Source: Pedobacter borealis DSM 19626 (lineage in GTDB: Bacteria; Bacteroidota; Bacteroidia; Sphingobacteriales; Sphingobacteriaceae). From it: a stretch of 32,221 nt of DNA. The stretch is taken from the NCBI RefSeq assembly GCF_000708285.2, contig NZ_JAUG01000058.1, positions 1 through 32,221 on the forward strand, in the 5' to 3' direction. The translations under genes were made by a program, and so were the position numbers. Shown in pieces: positions 1 to 7,156 of this stretch; positions within the stretch are counted from its first letter, which is position 1; each line of letters opens with the position of its first letter. Below the pieces are notes generated by a model, which made no database searches, had not been told where the DNA came from, and saw only the letters and a program-made list of their open reading frames with translations.

Positions 1-143
1 TTTTGTGGCGTTTTAATCAAGTTTTCTGTTAAGACGGTCGTCACCCTGAATTTATTTCAGGGTCTTTCACGCTAAAAAGATGCTGAAATAAATTCAGCAG
101 GACGATAAAGCGGGATTAGGCGTAAATAAGATATAATTTTCAG
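1..143. repeat. Left copy of exact 143-bp terminal direct repeat
   Basis: Bases 1-143 are identical, in the same orientation, to bases 32079-32221, which are the last 143 bases of the window. The repeat contains the stop codon of the right-end glycosylase frame near its left edge and a complete two-palindrome REP-like element (40-106). An exact match that ends precisely at the window end is the usual signature of a circularised contig. It could also mean that one repeat element occurs at both ends of a chromosomal segment. Confidence 0.97.
40..106. repeat. REP/BIME-like double palindrome
   Basis: There are two short hairpins. ACCCTGAA (43-50) and TTCAGGGT (56-63) flank TTTAT. TGCTGAA (81-87) and TTCAGCA (93-99) flank ATAAA. 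The outer GTC and GAC ends and inner TCTTT/AAAGA words make the whole unit an imperfect inverted repeat. The same architecture recurs at 7157-7222, as a half unit at 169-203, and in decayed form at 15709-15782. Such elements are usually mobilised in trans by RAYT transposases, none of which is in this window. Confidence 0.8.
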
Positions 144-152
144 CAAATAATT

Positions 153-167
153 ATCGAACTCAGGTTA
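153..167. repeat. Terminal inverted-repeat arm whose partner is at 32052-32066
   Basis: ATCGAACTCAGGTTA at 153-167 is the exact reverse complement of TAACCTGAGTTCGAT at 32052-32066. The arms lie just outside the 143-bp repeat, one at each end of the window. If the ends are joined across the shared repeat, the arms bound a 194-bp palindrome-containing element resembling a small non-autonomous mobile element. No transposase is present. Confidence 0.7.
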
Positions 168-168
168 G

Positions 169-203
169 AAAGATGCTGAAATAAATTCAGCATGACGATC
201 GAA
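169..203. repeat. Half unit of the REP/BIME-like palindrome
   Basis: ATGCTGAA (173-180) and TTCAGCAT (186-193) flank ATAAA, followed by GACGATCG. This matches the right half of the element at 40-106, including the trailing GACGAT and a nearby ATTAGGC. The left half is missing or decayed. Confidence 0.7.
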
Positions 204-255
204 TTAGGCAAACCAGCTAAAAAAAACAGTATAGTTCAGGTACAATAAAATATAA

Positions 256-284
256 GCTTACGCTTGTTGGAAACGAGCCTAAGC
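256..284 (-). terminator. Probable terminator of the radical SAM gene
   Basis: GCTTACGCTTGTT (256-268) pairs with AACGAGCCTAAGC (272-284), with two mismatches and a 3-base loop. On the minus strand the hairpin lies just downstream of the radical SAM stop codon and is followed by an A/T-rich, T-containing stretch. The T run is imperfect. Confidence 0.5.
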
Positions 285-289
285 AAAAT

Positions 290-2506
290 TTACAAAACCA
301 ACAAGCCGTATTCTCGAAGCGTGTTGATCGGTTTAGAATACCAGAACAGCTCAAAGTTTTCCATTTCTTGTTCAAAATCGGTTTTAACCTCCTGAAAAGT
401 GTAAACTTTTTCGTTTGAGATAGAAACTTTATTTAAAACAGCAGTGAGCCACTCACCCTCCTTTTTATTGGTTTGCACAGTAAAAGTCTCTTTTTTATCG
501 TGAAAAGTTAATGATGCCATTTCCCAGGTATTCCCCTTTTTCGATTTGGTAAAATATTCTGCAGAAGGCTTTCCTCCTATCCAAACTACTTTTGCGGTAG
601 GTTTCGTATTAAACTGATCTTCATCATTTAAAGCGCTCTCAATAAAATCTGAAGGGATTTTCGTCCTAGGAATTTTAAAATCAAACCAATCCTGCAGTTC
701 ATAATCAAAACAGATACCATGCATAAAATTGAAAAGTGACTTTTTCAACCCGAAACTGAATTTATTATGGTCAATGCCTGTTTTATCGGTATAGTTGATG
801 TCATTATTGGCAAAAGTGCCAATCACTTCAGTGTCTTTTACCACCCCAAATTTTTCCGGGTACATACCCACGGGACTGTGTGCCGTCATGGCAAACTGAT
901 GCCAAAAGCCTGATTGTAATATCCCAACCTCAAACAACTGACGTACCATCTCCAAACTGTCGATCGTTTCCTGTATGGTTTGCGTTGGGTAGCCATACAT
1001 TAAATAAGCATGCACCATAATTCCAGCTTCGGTAAAATTACGCGTAACCTTAGCCACTTGTTCTACCGTTACGCCTTTATCGATCAGCTTTAACAAACGA
1101 TCTGAGGCAACTTCCAGTCCACCCGAAACCGCAATACAACCCGAAGCCTTTAACAATAAACATAGGTCTTGCGTGAAGCTTTTTTCAAAACGGATGTTTG
1201 TCCACCAGGTAACGGCTAACTTTCTTCTGATGATTTCTAAGGCAACCTCACGCATAAGCGCAGGTGGTGCAGCCTCATCAACAAAGTGAAAGCCATTTTG
1301 CCCTGTTTTCTCATATAAATCCTCAATGCGATCTACAATTAGTTTAGCCGCAACAGGTTCGTAAACTTTGATATAATCGAGCGAAATATCGCAGAAAGTA
1401 CATTTACCCCAATAACAGCCATGTGCCATCGTGAGTTTGTTCCATCGTCCATCACTCCACATGCGGTGCATCGGATTTACAATCTCAATTACCGAAATGT
1501 ATTTATCCAATAATAACCCTGTATAATCTGGTGTACCAACATCAGCCTGCTTATAATCATTTCTGAAGGCATCGTTACGGTAAACCACTTTGCCGTTTTC
1601 GAGCAGAAAAGTCCTTTTATAAAAATGGGCTTCAGCTGGAATAGGATGAGTAATATTTTGATATAAGAGTTCAATTGGTAATTCACCGTCATCTAAGGTA
1701 ATGTAATCGAAGAATTCAAAAACCCTTGCATCAGATAATGATCTTAATTCTGTATTCGGGAAACCACCGCCCATAGAAATTTTGATTTCCGGATGATTGG
1801 CCTTGCCCCATTGTGCACAACGGAAAGCACTATACAAATTGCCCGGAAAAGGAACAGAAATCAAGAACAATTTAGGCTGAACAGTTTCAATTTTCTCTTT
1901 TAAAACCGAAATCAGGATCTCATCTATATAGGTTGGTTCTTTATGCAAAGCATCGTACAGTTCATCAAAAGAATTTGCACTTCTGCCTAAACGTTCTGCA
2001 TAACGGCTAAAACCAAAATTTTCATCAACACACTCCACTATGTAATCAGATATATCTTCAAGATAAAGTGTAGCCAAATGTTTCGCTTTATCCTGCGTAC
2101 CCATTGCGCCAAAAGCCCAGTCCAGCTCTGCTAAAGCTGCAAAACGCGAAGCTTGGGGCAGAAAATCATCACTACAGATCTGCAAGGCCAAAGTTGGATT
2201 CTTACCCTGTAGAAACGCAATTACCGCATCGATGGTTTTTAAATATTCGTCTTGCAATGCAAAAATACGCTTAGCATTATCGCTTTTTGGATTTTCATTA
2301 TCAACGCATAAACTTCGCTCAGTGTGATTGAACAGATCTTGCAATCCTTTTTTAGAGAACAGCTGTAAAATAACTTCAATACCTAAATCGGCCTGTGTAG
2401 CGCTGATATTTTTAGTGTTCAGAAAACCTTTTATATACGCCGTTGCTGGATATGGGGTATTCAGTTGGGTAAATGGCGGCGTAATGGCAAATATTTCGGT
2501 TTTCAA
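290..2506 (-). CDS. B12-binding domain/radical SAM protein
   Basis: This 738-residue protein has an N-terminal region of about 200 residues with no recognised domain. A cobalamin-binding-like Rossmann region follows (about 210-290, including LISVPFPGN and SMGGGFPNTE), then a radical SAM domain. The cluster motif is GCYWGKCTFC, with Cys364, Cys369 and Cys372. The spacing is CX4CX2C rather than the usual CX3CX2C. Enzymes of this class use SAM and a 4Fe-4S cluster, with cobalamin in B12-binding members, for radical chemistry such as methyl transfer. The substrate cannot be predicted here. The start is TTG (2506-2504): no in-frame ATG lies close upstream, and a TAnnTTTG box sits 17 nt before it. 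The gene is monocistronic, with a hairpin after its stop. The assignment to the B12/radical SAM class is firm, but the function is unknown. Confidence 0.88.
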   Translation of the reverse strand: MKTEIFAITPPFTQLNTPYPATAYIKGFLNTKNISATQADLGIEVILQLFSKKGLQDLFNHTERSLCVDNENPKSDNAKRIFALQDEYLKTIDAVIAFLQGKNPTLALQICSDDFLPQASRFAALAELDWAFGAMGTQDKAKHLATLYLEDISDYIVECVDENFGFSRYAERLGRSANSFDELYDALHKEPTYIDEILISVLKEKIETVQPKLFLISVPFPGNLYSAFRCAQWGKANHPEIKISMGGGFPNTELRSLSDARVFEFFDYITLDDGELPIELLYQNITHPIPAEAHFYKRTFLLENGKVVYRNDAFRNDYKQADVGTPDYTGLLLDKYISVIEIVNPMHRMWSDGRWNKLTMAHGCYWGKCTFCDISLDYIKVYEPVAAKLIVDRIEDLYEKTGQNGFHFVDEAAPPALMREVALEIIRRKLAVTWWTNIRFEKSFTQDLCLLLKASGCIAVSGGLEVASDRLLKLIDKGVTVEQVAKVTRNFTEAGIMVHAYLMYGYPTQTIQETIDSLEMVRQLFEVGILQSGFWHQFAMTAHSPVGMYPEKFGVVKDTEVIGTFANNDINYTDKTGIDHNKFSFGLKKSLFNFMHGICFDYELQDWFDFKIPRTKIPSDFIESALNDEDQFNTKPTAKVVWIGGKPSAEYFTKSKKGNTWEMASLTFHDKKETFTVQTNKKEGEWLTAVLNKVSISNEKVYTFQEVKTDFEQEMENFELFWYSKPINTLREYGLLVL

Positions 2507-2523
2507 AGGGAATTGTTTTTCTG

Positions 2524-2531
2524 CAAAAGTA
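2524..2531 (-). promoter_or_regulatory. -7 promoter box of the radical SAM gene
   Basis: TACTTTTG on the minus strand matches the Bacteroidota -7 consensus TAnnTTTG. It ends 17 nt before the TTG start at 2506, which supports that start codon. No clear -33 TTG is visible at the usual spacing. Confidence 0.6.
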
Positions 2532-2621
2532 AGGGATTTTTAAGGATTATCGCTAAATGCATGAAGAAACGACTTTATGATTAGAAAATCGTAAACTGTT
2601 TTTTAAAAGTCTAATGTATTA

Positions 2622-2647
2622 AGATCCCCAATCAAGTTGGGGATGAC
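2622..2647. repeat. Short intergenic palindrome
   Basis: ATCCCCAA (2624-2631) and TTGGGGAT (2637-2644) form a perfect 8-bp stem with a 5-base loop, followed by GACGG. It looks like another dispersed REP-type palindrome. It could also act as a hairpin in the space between the divergent genes at 290-2506 and 2731-3447. Confidence 0.6.
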
Positions 2648-2730
2648 GGATCTATCGGGATATACAACTATCTTAAACTAAAACACCAAGTCAAACGTTT
2701 TAATCCTACATCAACACGTTTTCTACCTGA

Positions 2731-3447
2731 ATGAAAGTTTTTTGTTTTTACATCCTGATGCTCTGTGTGCAAATCGGCTTTGCACAAAAAACATTTGTAT
2801 TCCCTAAAATTAAGGCGCAGGGGGCTTCTGCTGAACAATTTACGCCTGCAAACTGGACGGTTATCGATCAGGTTCGCGGCGATTTAAATAATGATGCAAC
2901 AGATGATTTAGCAGTAGTTTTTGAGTTTAATAAATCTATCGACGAAACGCGTGTTTATGGAGACAACAATACAGATATCATAAAAGAAACCCAGAAACCA
3001 AGAATATTGGCCATATTGTTTAAAGATAAATCAACAGGTAATTACAGTTTATCTACCCAAAACAACGATTTCATTTTACGTTCGGAAGAAGGTGGTAAAT
3101 TGGGCGATCCGCTACAACAGATTGCCATTAAAGATCAGCAACTGTATTTAAGGTTTCAAGGGGGTTCAGAATGGCGCTGGGAACTGGGCTATACCTTTAA
3201 ATTTGAAAATAAGGACTGGTTTTTAACAAGCGCGATAAACCTTTATTTTAACCAGAACAGCGGCGATATGACCGAAAGGGTTTACGATTTCAAAACCCGT
3301 GAATTATTTACTACGGTAGGTAATCTACACCGAAGGGATATTGCAAACCATAGAACAAGCGAGGTTTTATATTTTTCACAGCTCAGAACTTTTAAAACCT
3401 TTAAAAAACCATGGGCATGGGAAATTATGCCGAATGTTTATTTGTAG
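2731..3447 (+). CDS. Secreted protein of unknown function
   Basis: This 238-residue protein begins with a clear signal peptide: a short basic start, a hydrophobic stretch to about residue 16, and FAQ before a likely cleavage at about residue 19. The mature part contains a VRGDLNNDATDDLAVV stretch, reminiscent of the Asp/Asn-rich calcium-binding loops of FG-GAP/VCBS repeat proteins. A Trp- and aromatic-rich beta-like region follows. It is probably periplasmic or surface-exposed. I do not recognise a named family. The stop codon lies inside the convergent DUF5615 gene, so the two genes overlap by 10 bp tail to tail. Confidence 0.8.
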   Translation: MKVFCFYILMLCVQIGFAQKTFVFPKIKAQGASAEQFTPANWTVIDQVRGDLNNDATDDLAVVFEFNKSIDETRVYGDNNTDIIKETQKPRILAILFKDKSTGNYSLSTQNNDFILRSEEGGKLGDPLQQIAIKDQQLYLRFQGGSEWRWELGYTFKFENKDWFLTSAINLYFNQNSGDMTERVYDFKTRELFTTVGNLHRRDIANHRTSEVLYFSQLRTFKTFKKPWAWEIMPNVYL

Positions 3448-3764
3448 GTTATAATATTAGCTCCAACTTTGAGATTGGATTTTAGTAATAATAAGGTTTG
3501 TGGTACCAATTCTTTTAGTGTTAAATATGTATTGTCAAATGCATTTAAAACAATGATGGGTAGGGTATATTTTGCGAAATTCTGTTGAAACTGGAGATTT
3601 TTATCAAATGTGATCAGTACATGAAAATCATCAGCGATCATTAATTTCAGCAATTCACCATTCTTAACGCCATTCCAACCCATGTCTCTAACGGTATAAA
3701 TCTCATGTTCGGAAAAATGTTCTTTTAATCTTTTGGGGAGATTTTCATCAAGAAGCAATTTCAT
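3438..3764 (-). CDS. DUF5615 PIN-like toxin
   Basis: This 108-residue protein starts MKLLLDENLP, the hallmark of the DUF5615 family, whose fold resembles PIN/Mut7-C nucleases. Conserved acidic positions are visible at Asp6 and Glu7, and again in the LITFDKNLQ segment (Asp54), where a metal-binding residue is expected. DUF5615 proteins paired with DUF433 proteins are proposed type II toxins and presumed RNases. The start overlaps the 3' end of the upstream DUF433 gene by 17 nt, implying one mRNA and translational coupling. The 3' end overlaps the convergent secreted-protein gene. The family is certain; toxicity is inferred. Confidence 0.88.
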   Translation of the reverse strand: MKLLLDENLPKRLKEHFSEHEIYTVRDMGWNGVKNGELLKLMIADDFHVLITFDKNLQFQQNFAKYTLPIIVLNAFDNTYLTLKELVPQTLLLLKSNLKVGANIITYK

Positions 3765-3990
3765 ATATTTTATCTATATGATCGGAGGTTATTAATTTGT
3801 TCGCCACTTCTAAAACACTAATTACCTGCCTCTTAGATACACTTGGAAAGTCTTCTAAAAATTCATCGATAGTGATTCCTTTCTCTACATGAAAAAATAA
3901 GGTTTCAACTGGAACTCTTGTACCTGCAAAAACAGGTAAACCACCTAAAATGTCTGCATTTGTTGAGATAATATCTTTTAATGATTCCAT
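3748..3990 (-). CDS. DUF433 antitoxin-like protein
   Basis: This 80-residue protein has the DUF433 signature: a start-proximal LKDIIS, then LGGLPVFAGTRVPVETLF, and a C-terminal helix-turn-helix-like VSKRQVISVLEVANKL. In such pairs the DUF433 protein is the presumed DNA-binding antitoxin and is encoded first, as here. I chose ATG at 3990 because the in-frame TTG at 3999 lies inside a TAnnTTTG promoter box (3997-4004) and so would not be transcribed. The mRNA would be nearly leaderless. The downstream DUF5615 gene overlaps by 17 nt. Confidence 0.86.
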   Translation of the reverse strand: MESLKDIISTNADILGGLPVFAGTRVPVETLFFHVEKGITIDEFLEDFPSVSKRQVISVLEVANKLITSDHIDKIYEIAS

Positions 3991-3996
3991 AGTAAT

Positions 3997-4004
3997 CAAA
4001 TTTA
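3997..4004 (-). promoter_or_regulatory. -7 box of the DUF433/DUF5615 operon
   Basis: TAAATTTG on the minus strand fits TAnnTTTG and ends 6 nt before the ATG at 3990. A TTTG at 4022-4019 could be the -33 element, but its spacer of 14 nt is shorter than the usual 19 or so. Confidence 0.5.
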
Positions 4005-4040
4005 ATCAATTTTAACAACAAATTTTAAAGATGTTGTACA

Positions 4041-4071
4041 AACCTATCAGGTTTTCGAAACCTAATGGGTT
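4041..4071. terminator. Hairpin between the DUF433 operon and the HI0933-like gene
   Basis: AACCTATCAGGTTT (4041-4054) pairs with AAACCTAATGGGTT (4058-4071) over 14 positions, with two mismatches or wobbles and a TCG loop. It lies 10 bp beyond the minus-strand stop at 4081. The T tract is weak. It also looks like a dispersed palindrome, so it may be a repeat that serves as a terminator. Confidence 0.5.
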
Positions 4072-4080
4072 AATTAAACT

Positions 4081-5271
4081 TTAAATATTCTGCGCAATTA
4101 CAAAACCACTTGCCCAGGCCCATTGAAAATTATAGCCGCCCAGCCAACCTGTAACATCTAAACATTCGCCACCAAAAAATAGGTTCGGAATCTTTTTACA
4201 TGCTAAAGTTTTAGAAGATATTTCATTGGTATCAATTCCGCCACGCATTACTTCAGCTTTATCATAACCTTTATCGCCAGCAGGTTTAACCTTAAAATGA
4301 TGAATGGTTTGTTCAATCAAATCGATTTCTGACTTTGTTAATGCTGCAACAGGTTTGCTTAAAGGTAAAAACTTACCTAATGCATCGGTAAACTTCTTGG
4401 TATAAATCCGGTTTAAAAGCGTCGACAATAAAGTTTTGCCGTTCGTTTTTCTTTCCTCATCCAATAATGCTACGATATCCTGATGAGGCAACAGATTCAG
4501 GTTGATGGTCTCGCCTCTTCTCCAAAAAGAGGAAATCTGCAAAATAGCAGGCCCGCTTAATCCCCAATGGGTAAAAAGGATATTTTCTTCGAACGAAATC
4601 TGATCATTGCTTACTTCGCAAAACACAGAATTTCCCGAAAGCTGCGCAAACCATTCTTCATCCTTACCAGTTATGGTCAAAGGGACCAAAGCGGGAGCCG
4701 TTTCAATAACTTTTAAGTCGTGTTTTCTCGCAAAGCGTAAGGCAAAATCCGTAGCGCCCATTTTTGGGATGGGTAAACCTCCGGTGGTAATCACCAGCTT
4801 TTCCGCAGTTAAAACTACAGTTTTACCATTTTTCTCATAACTCACTTTAAAGCCTTCTGGCAATATTTCAATATCCTTTACATCTGCGTTACACCTAATT
4901 TCTTGCCCAAAATCTTCGCAAACGGAGGTAAAAACCTCAACAACATCTTTCGCATTTTTATCATCAGGAAATAATTGGCCTAAAGTTTTTTCTTTGCCTG
5001 TTATGCCATAAGTTTCAAAAAAGCCAATGGTATCGTCAACCGTCCACTGCGTGAAAGCAGATTTGATAAAATGTGGGTTTGCTGATATAAACTGCTCAGC
5101 TGATGCAAATTGATTCGTATAATTACAGCGACCACCACCTGAAATTAAAATTTTGGCGCCGGGTTTGTCATTTTTTTCGAGCACAATTACTTTCTTGCCC
5201 AGATAGCCTGCCTGCACCGCACACATCAATCCGCAAGCACCTGCACCAATAATTATTGCATCAGCATTCAT
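4081..5271 (-). CDS. HI0933-family FAD-dependent oxidoreductase
   Basis: This 396-residue flavoprotein (HI0933/YhiN/BaiN-like) has an N-terminal dinucleotide-binding motif GAGACG and the family motif ISGGGRCNYTN near residue 45. The C-terminal FFGGECLDVTGWLGGYN motif contacts FAD. The family uses FAD with NAD(P)H. The physiological substrate is unknown for most members. ATG at 5271 is preferred over the TTG one codon upstream. A TAnnTTTG box at 5301-5308 on this strand places transcription start about 20 nt upstream. The gene is divergent from purK and shares a palindromic promoter region with it. Confidence 0.92.
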   Translation of the reverse strand: MNADAIIIGAGACGLMCAVQAGYLGKKVIVLEKNDKPGAKILISGGGRCNYTNQFASAEQFISANPHFIKSAFTQWTVDDTIGFFETYGITGKEKTLGQLFPDDKNAKDVVEVFTSVCEDFGQEIRCNADVKDIEILPEGFKVSYEKNGKTVVLTAEKLVITTGGLPIPKMGATDFALRFARKHDLKVIETAPALVPLTITGKDEEWFAQLSGNSVFCEVSNDQISFEENILFTHWGLSGPAILQISSFWRRGETINLNLLPHQDIVALLDEERKTNGKTLLSTLLNRIYTKKFTDALGKFLPLSKPVAALTKSEIDLIEQTIHHFKVKPAGDKGYDKAEVMRGGIDTNEISSKTLACKKIPNLFFGGECLDVTGWLGGYNFQWAWASGFVIAQNI

Positions 5272-5290
5272 CAATAAAATTTATTATGGT

Positions 5291-5298
5291 TACTTTTG
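5291..5298 (+). promoter_or_regulatory. -7 box of purK, half of an overlapping divergent promoter pair
   Basis: TACTTTTG on the plus strand ends 27 nt before the purK ATG at 5326. With the minus-strand box at 5301-5308 it makes the 18-bp palindrome TACTTTTGCACAAAAGTA. Two polymerases could not occupy both boxes at once. Confidence 0.65.
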
Positions 5299-5300
5299 CA

Positions 5301-5308
5301 CAAAAGTA
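5301..5308 (-). promoter_or_regulatory. -7 box of the HI0933-like gene, half of an overlapping divergent pair
   Basis: TACTTTTG on the minus strand, only 2 bp from the plus-strand box of purK. It predicts transcription start near 5294, giving a leader of about 20 nt before the ATG at 5271. Confidence 0.65.
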
Positions 5309-5325
5309 GCATTATTTTCAAGCGC

Positions 5326-6465
5326 ATGGCAAAACAGATTAGCGAATTAAAATTAGGTATTTTAGGCGGCGGACAATTGGGCAGAATGCTCATTCAACAA
5401 GCAATCAATTACAATGTAACCACATTAGTTTTAGATCCAGATCCTGATGCCCCTTGTAAACACATCTCTAATTACTTCGAAAATGGCTCAATTACTGATT
5501 TTGATACCGTTTACAACTTTGGAAAGAAAGCTGATATTATTACCATAGAAATTGAAAAGGTAAATATTGATGCACTTGAGCAGCTTGAAAAAGAAGGCAA
5601 AAAGGTATTTCCACAATCTAGGGTAATCCGTTTAATTCAAGATAAAGGCGTACAAAAACAGTTTTTTAAAGAAAACGATATCCCAACCTCTCCTTTCCAG
5701 ATTGTAAATACGAAGGAAGATATGGAGAACAGTACTATCCCTTTTCCATATATTTTAAAATTGCGTAAAGATGGTTATGATGGCAAAGGCGTGATGAAAA
5801 TCAACAGTGCAGTCGATTTAGATAAAGCTTTTGATGCGCCTTGTATCATCGAGAAACTGGTCGATTTTGAAAAAGAAGTTGCCGTAATTGTTGCCCGTAA
5901 TGCCAACGGCGATATGAAAACTTTCCCAATGGTAGAAATGGAATTTAATCCAGAGGCCAATTTGGTTGAGTTTTTAATTTCCCCATCTACTTTTGCCGAA
6001 AGCTTACAACAAAAAGCAGAAAACATTGCTAAAAATATTGCCTCGGCAATGAACATCACCGGGATTTTAGCGGTAGAAATGTTTATTTGCAAAGATGGAG
6101 AGCTGCTGGTTAACGAGGTCGCACCCCGTCCGCACAACAGCGGTCATCAAACTATCGAGGGCAATTATGTTTCTCAGTTCGAACAACATTTACGTTCTAT
6201 TTATAATTTGCCACTTGGCGATACCACGAGTATTACCAATGCCATTATGATTAACCTGCTTGGCGAAAAAGGTTTTGAAGGTGTGGCTAAATATGAAAAT
6301 CTGGAAAAAATATTGGCGATTGATGGTGTTTTTGTTCACCTATATGGCAAGAAATACACAAAACCTTTCCGCAAGATGGGCCATGTAACCATTGTAGATA
6401 TCGATAGAGAAAAAGCCATAGAAAAAGCACGCTTTGTACAAAAGACACTAAAAGTAATTGCATAG
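5326..6465 (+). CDS. purK: N5-carboxyaminoimidazole ribonucleotide synthase
   Basis: PurK (379 residues) converts AIR, ATP and bicarbonate to N5-CAIR in purine biosynthesis. The N-terminus has KLGILGGGQLGRML, the PurK preATP-grasp signature. The ATP-grasp core follows, with FPYILKLRKDGYDGKGV and the metal/ATP-binding LLVNEVAPRPHNSGH. The start is ATG at 5326: an in-frame TTG at 5296 lies inside the -7 promoter box and so is excluded. purE follows after 94 bp, so the two sequential enzymes are probably co-transcribed. The TAG stop directly abuts a C-rich palindromic repeat (6465-6490). Confidence 0.96.
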   Translation: MAKQISELKLGILGGGQLGRMLIQQAINYNVTTLVLDPDPDAPCKHISNYFENGSITDFDTVYNFGKKADIITIEIEKVNIDALEQLEKEGKKVFPQSRVIRLIQDKGVQKQFFKENDIPTSPFQIVNTKEDMENSTIPFPYILKLRKDGYDGKGVMKINSAVDLDKAFDAPCIIEKLVDFEKEVAVIVARNANGDMKTFPMVEMEFNPEANLVEFLISPSTFAESLQQKAENIAKNIASAMNITGILAVEMFICKDGELLVNEVAPRPHNSGHQTIEGNYVSQFEQHLRSIYNLPLGDTTSITNAIMINLLGEKGFEGVAKYENLEKILAIDGVFVHLYGKKYTKPFRKMGHVTIVDIDREKAIEKARFVQKTLKVIA

Positions 6466-6490
6466 CCCCCTAGCCCCCTTAAGGGGGAAC
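6465..6490. repeat. C-rich palindromic repeat, left member of an inverted pair
   Basis: CCCCCTTAAGGGGG (6474-6487) is preceded by GCCCCCTAG. It is homologous in inverted orientation to 6577-6603. The two face each other across about 86 bp and occupy the purK-purE junction. GCATAG precedes this copy and GCATTAG follows the other, which may be a trace of a short target duplication. Confidence 0.75.
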
Positions 6491-6559
6491 GAATATCAAG
6501 GTCGAAATGCCAAAAGCTTAAGAACAATATAAAATATAAATAAAGACTAAACAATATAT

Positions 6560-7084
6560 ATGAACGCTGGAAATTCAAAGTCCCCTTCAGGGGATTTAGG
6601 GGCATTAGTTGGAATTATCATGGGTAGCAAATCAGATTTACCTGTTATGCAAGACGCTGCTGATGTATTAAAAGAATTTGGAATAAACTATGAAATTACG
6701 GTTGTTTCTGCCCACAGAACACCAGAACGGATGTTCAATTACGCTAAAGAAGCGCAAGGCCGTGGTTTAAAAGTGATTATTGCCGGTGCTGGTGGTGCTG
6801 CCCATTTACCAGGAATGGTGGCTTCTATTACCACATTGCCAGTAATTGGCGTTCCGGTTAAGTCATCAAACTCTATCGATGGCTGGGACAGTATTTTATC
6901 TATTTTACAAATGCCGAATGGTATCCCAGTGGCTACAGTGGCATTAAACGCTGCTAAAAATGCAGGTTTATTAGCCACTCAGATTTTAGCTACAGCTGAT
7001 GAGTCTTTAACGGTTAAAATGCAAGCTTACAAAGATGAACTGAGAAGAAAGGTTGAAGAAAGCGCTGATAGTCTTGAGTCCTAA
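6560..7084 (+). CDS. purE: 5-(carboxyamino)imidazole ribonucleotide mutase
   Basis: PurE (174 residues) isomerises N5-CAIR, the PurK product, to CAIR. The core is intact: IIMGSKSDLPVM, the VVSAHRTPER motif with the conserved His, AGAGGAAHLPGMVA, and GVPVKSS. The family normally begins only a residue or two before VGIIMGSKSD. Here about 15 extra residues (MNAGNSKSPSGDLGA) precede it, and most are encoded by a palindromic repeat at 6577-6603. No alternative start codon exists in frame between ATG 6560 and the core, and the internal ATG (MGSKSD) would remove the first beta strand, so the extension is probably translated. The C-terminal DSLES falls in an AGTCNNN tandem array. It is co-oriented with purK. 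Confidence 0.95.
   Translation: MNAGNSKSPSGDLGALVGIIMGSKSDLPVMQDAADVLKEFGINYEITVVSAHRTPERMFNYAKEAQGRGLKVIIAGAGGAAHLPGMVASITTLPVIGVPVKSSNSIDGWDSILSILQMPNGIPVATVALNAAKNAGLLATQILATADESLTVKMQAYKDELRRKVEESADSLES
6577..6603. repeat. Palindromic repeat inside the purE 5' coding sequence
   Basis: TCCCCTTCAGGGGA (6581-6594) followed by TTTAGGGG. This is the inverted counterpart of 6465-6490. It is translated in frame as the extra N-terminal residues SKSPSGDLGA of PurE. Confidence 0.8.
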
Positions 7085-7104
7085 GTCAGGAGTCTTTAGT
7101 CTAT
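7070..7104. repeat. Tandem AGTCNNN heptamers across the purE stop codon
   Basis: AGTC recurs exactly every 7 bases at 7070, 7077, 7084, 7091 and 7098, with varying trinucleotide spacers. The purE TAA (7082-7084) lies within the array. A change of one unit would shift the frame at the protein end. Confidence 0.75.
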
Positions 7105-7156
7105 TCAACTAATATTTATTCATAATGGTCATTTTCAGCACCGTTTCCTAACGCGA

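Noticed and set aside
3991..3999. TTG at 3999 as the DUF433 start
   Set aside because: It lies within the -7 box at 3997-4004. ATG 3990 yields the usual family length.
5296..5325. TTG at 5296 as the purK start, adding ten residues
   Set aside because: The TTG is part of the -7 box (5291-5298), so it would not be in the transcript. ATG 5326 gives the standard PurK N-terminus.
5775..6137. Minus-strand frame inside purK (120 codons)
   Set aside because: It is antisense to the conserved ATP-grasp coding sequence, has a Ser/Ile-rich composition typical of an out-of-frame shadow, and shows no promoter.
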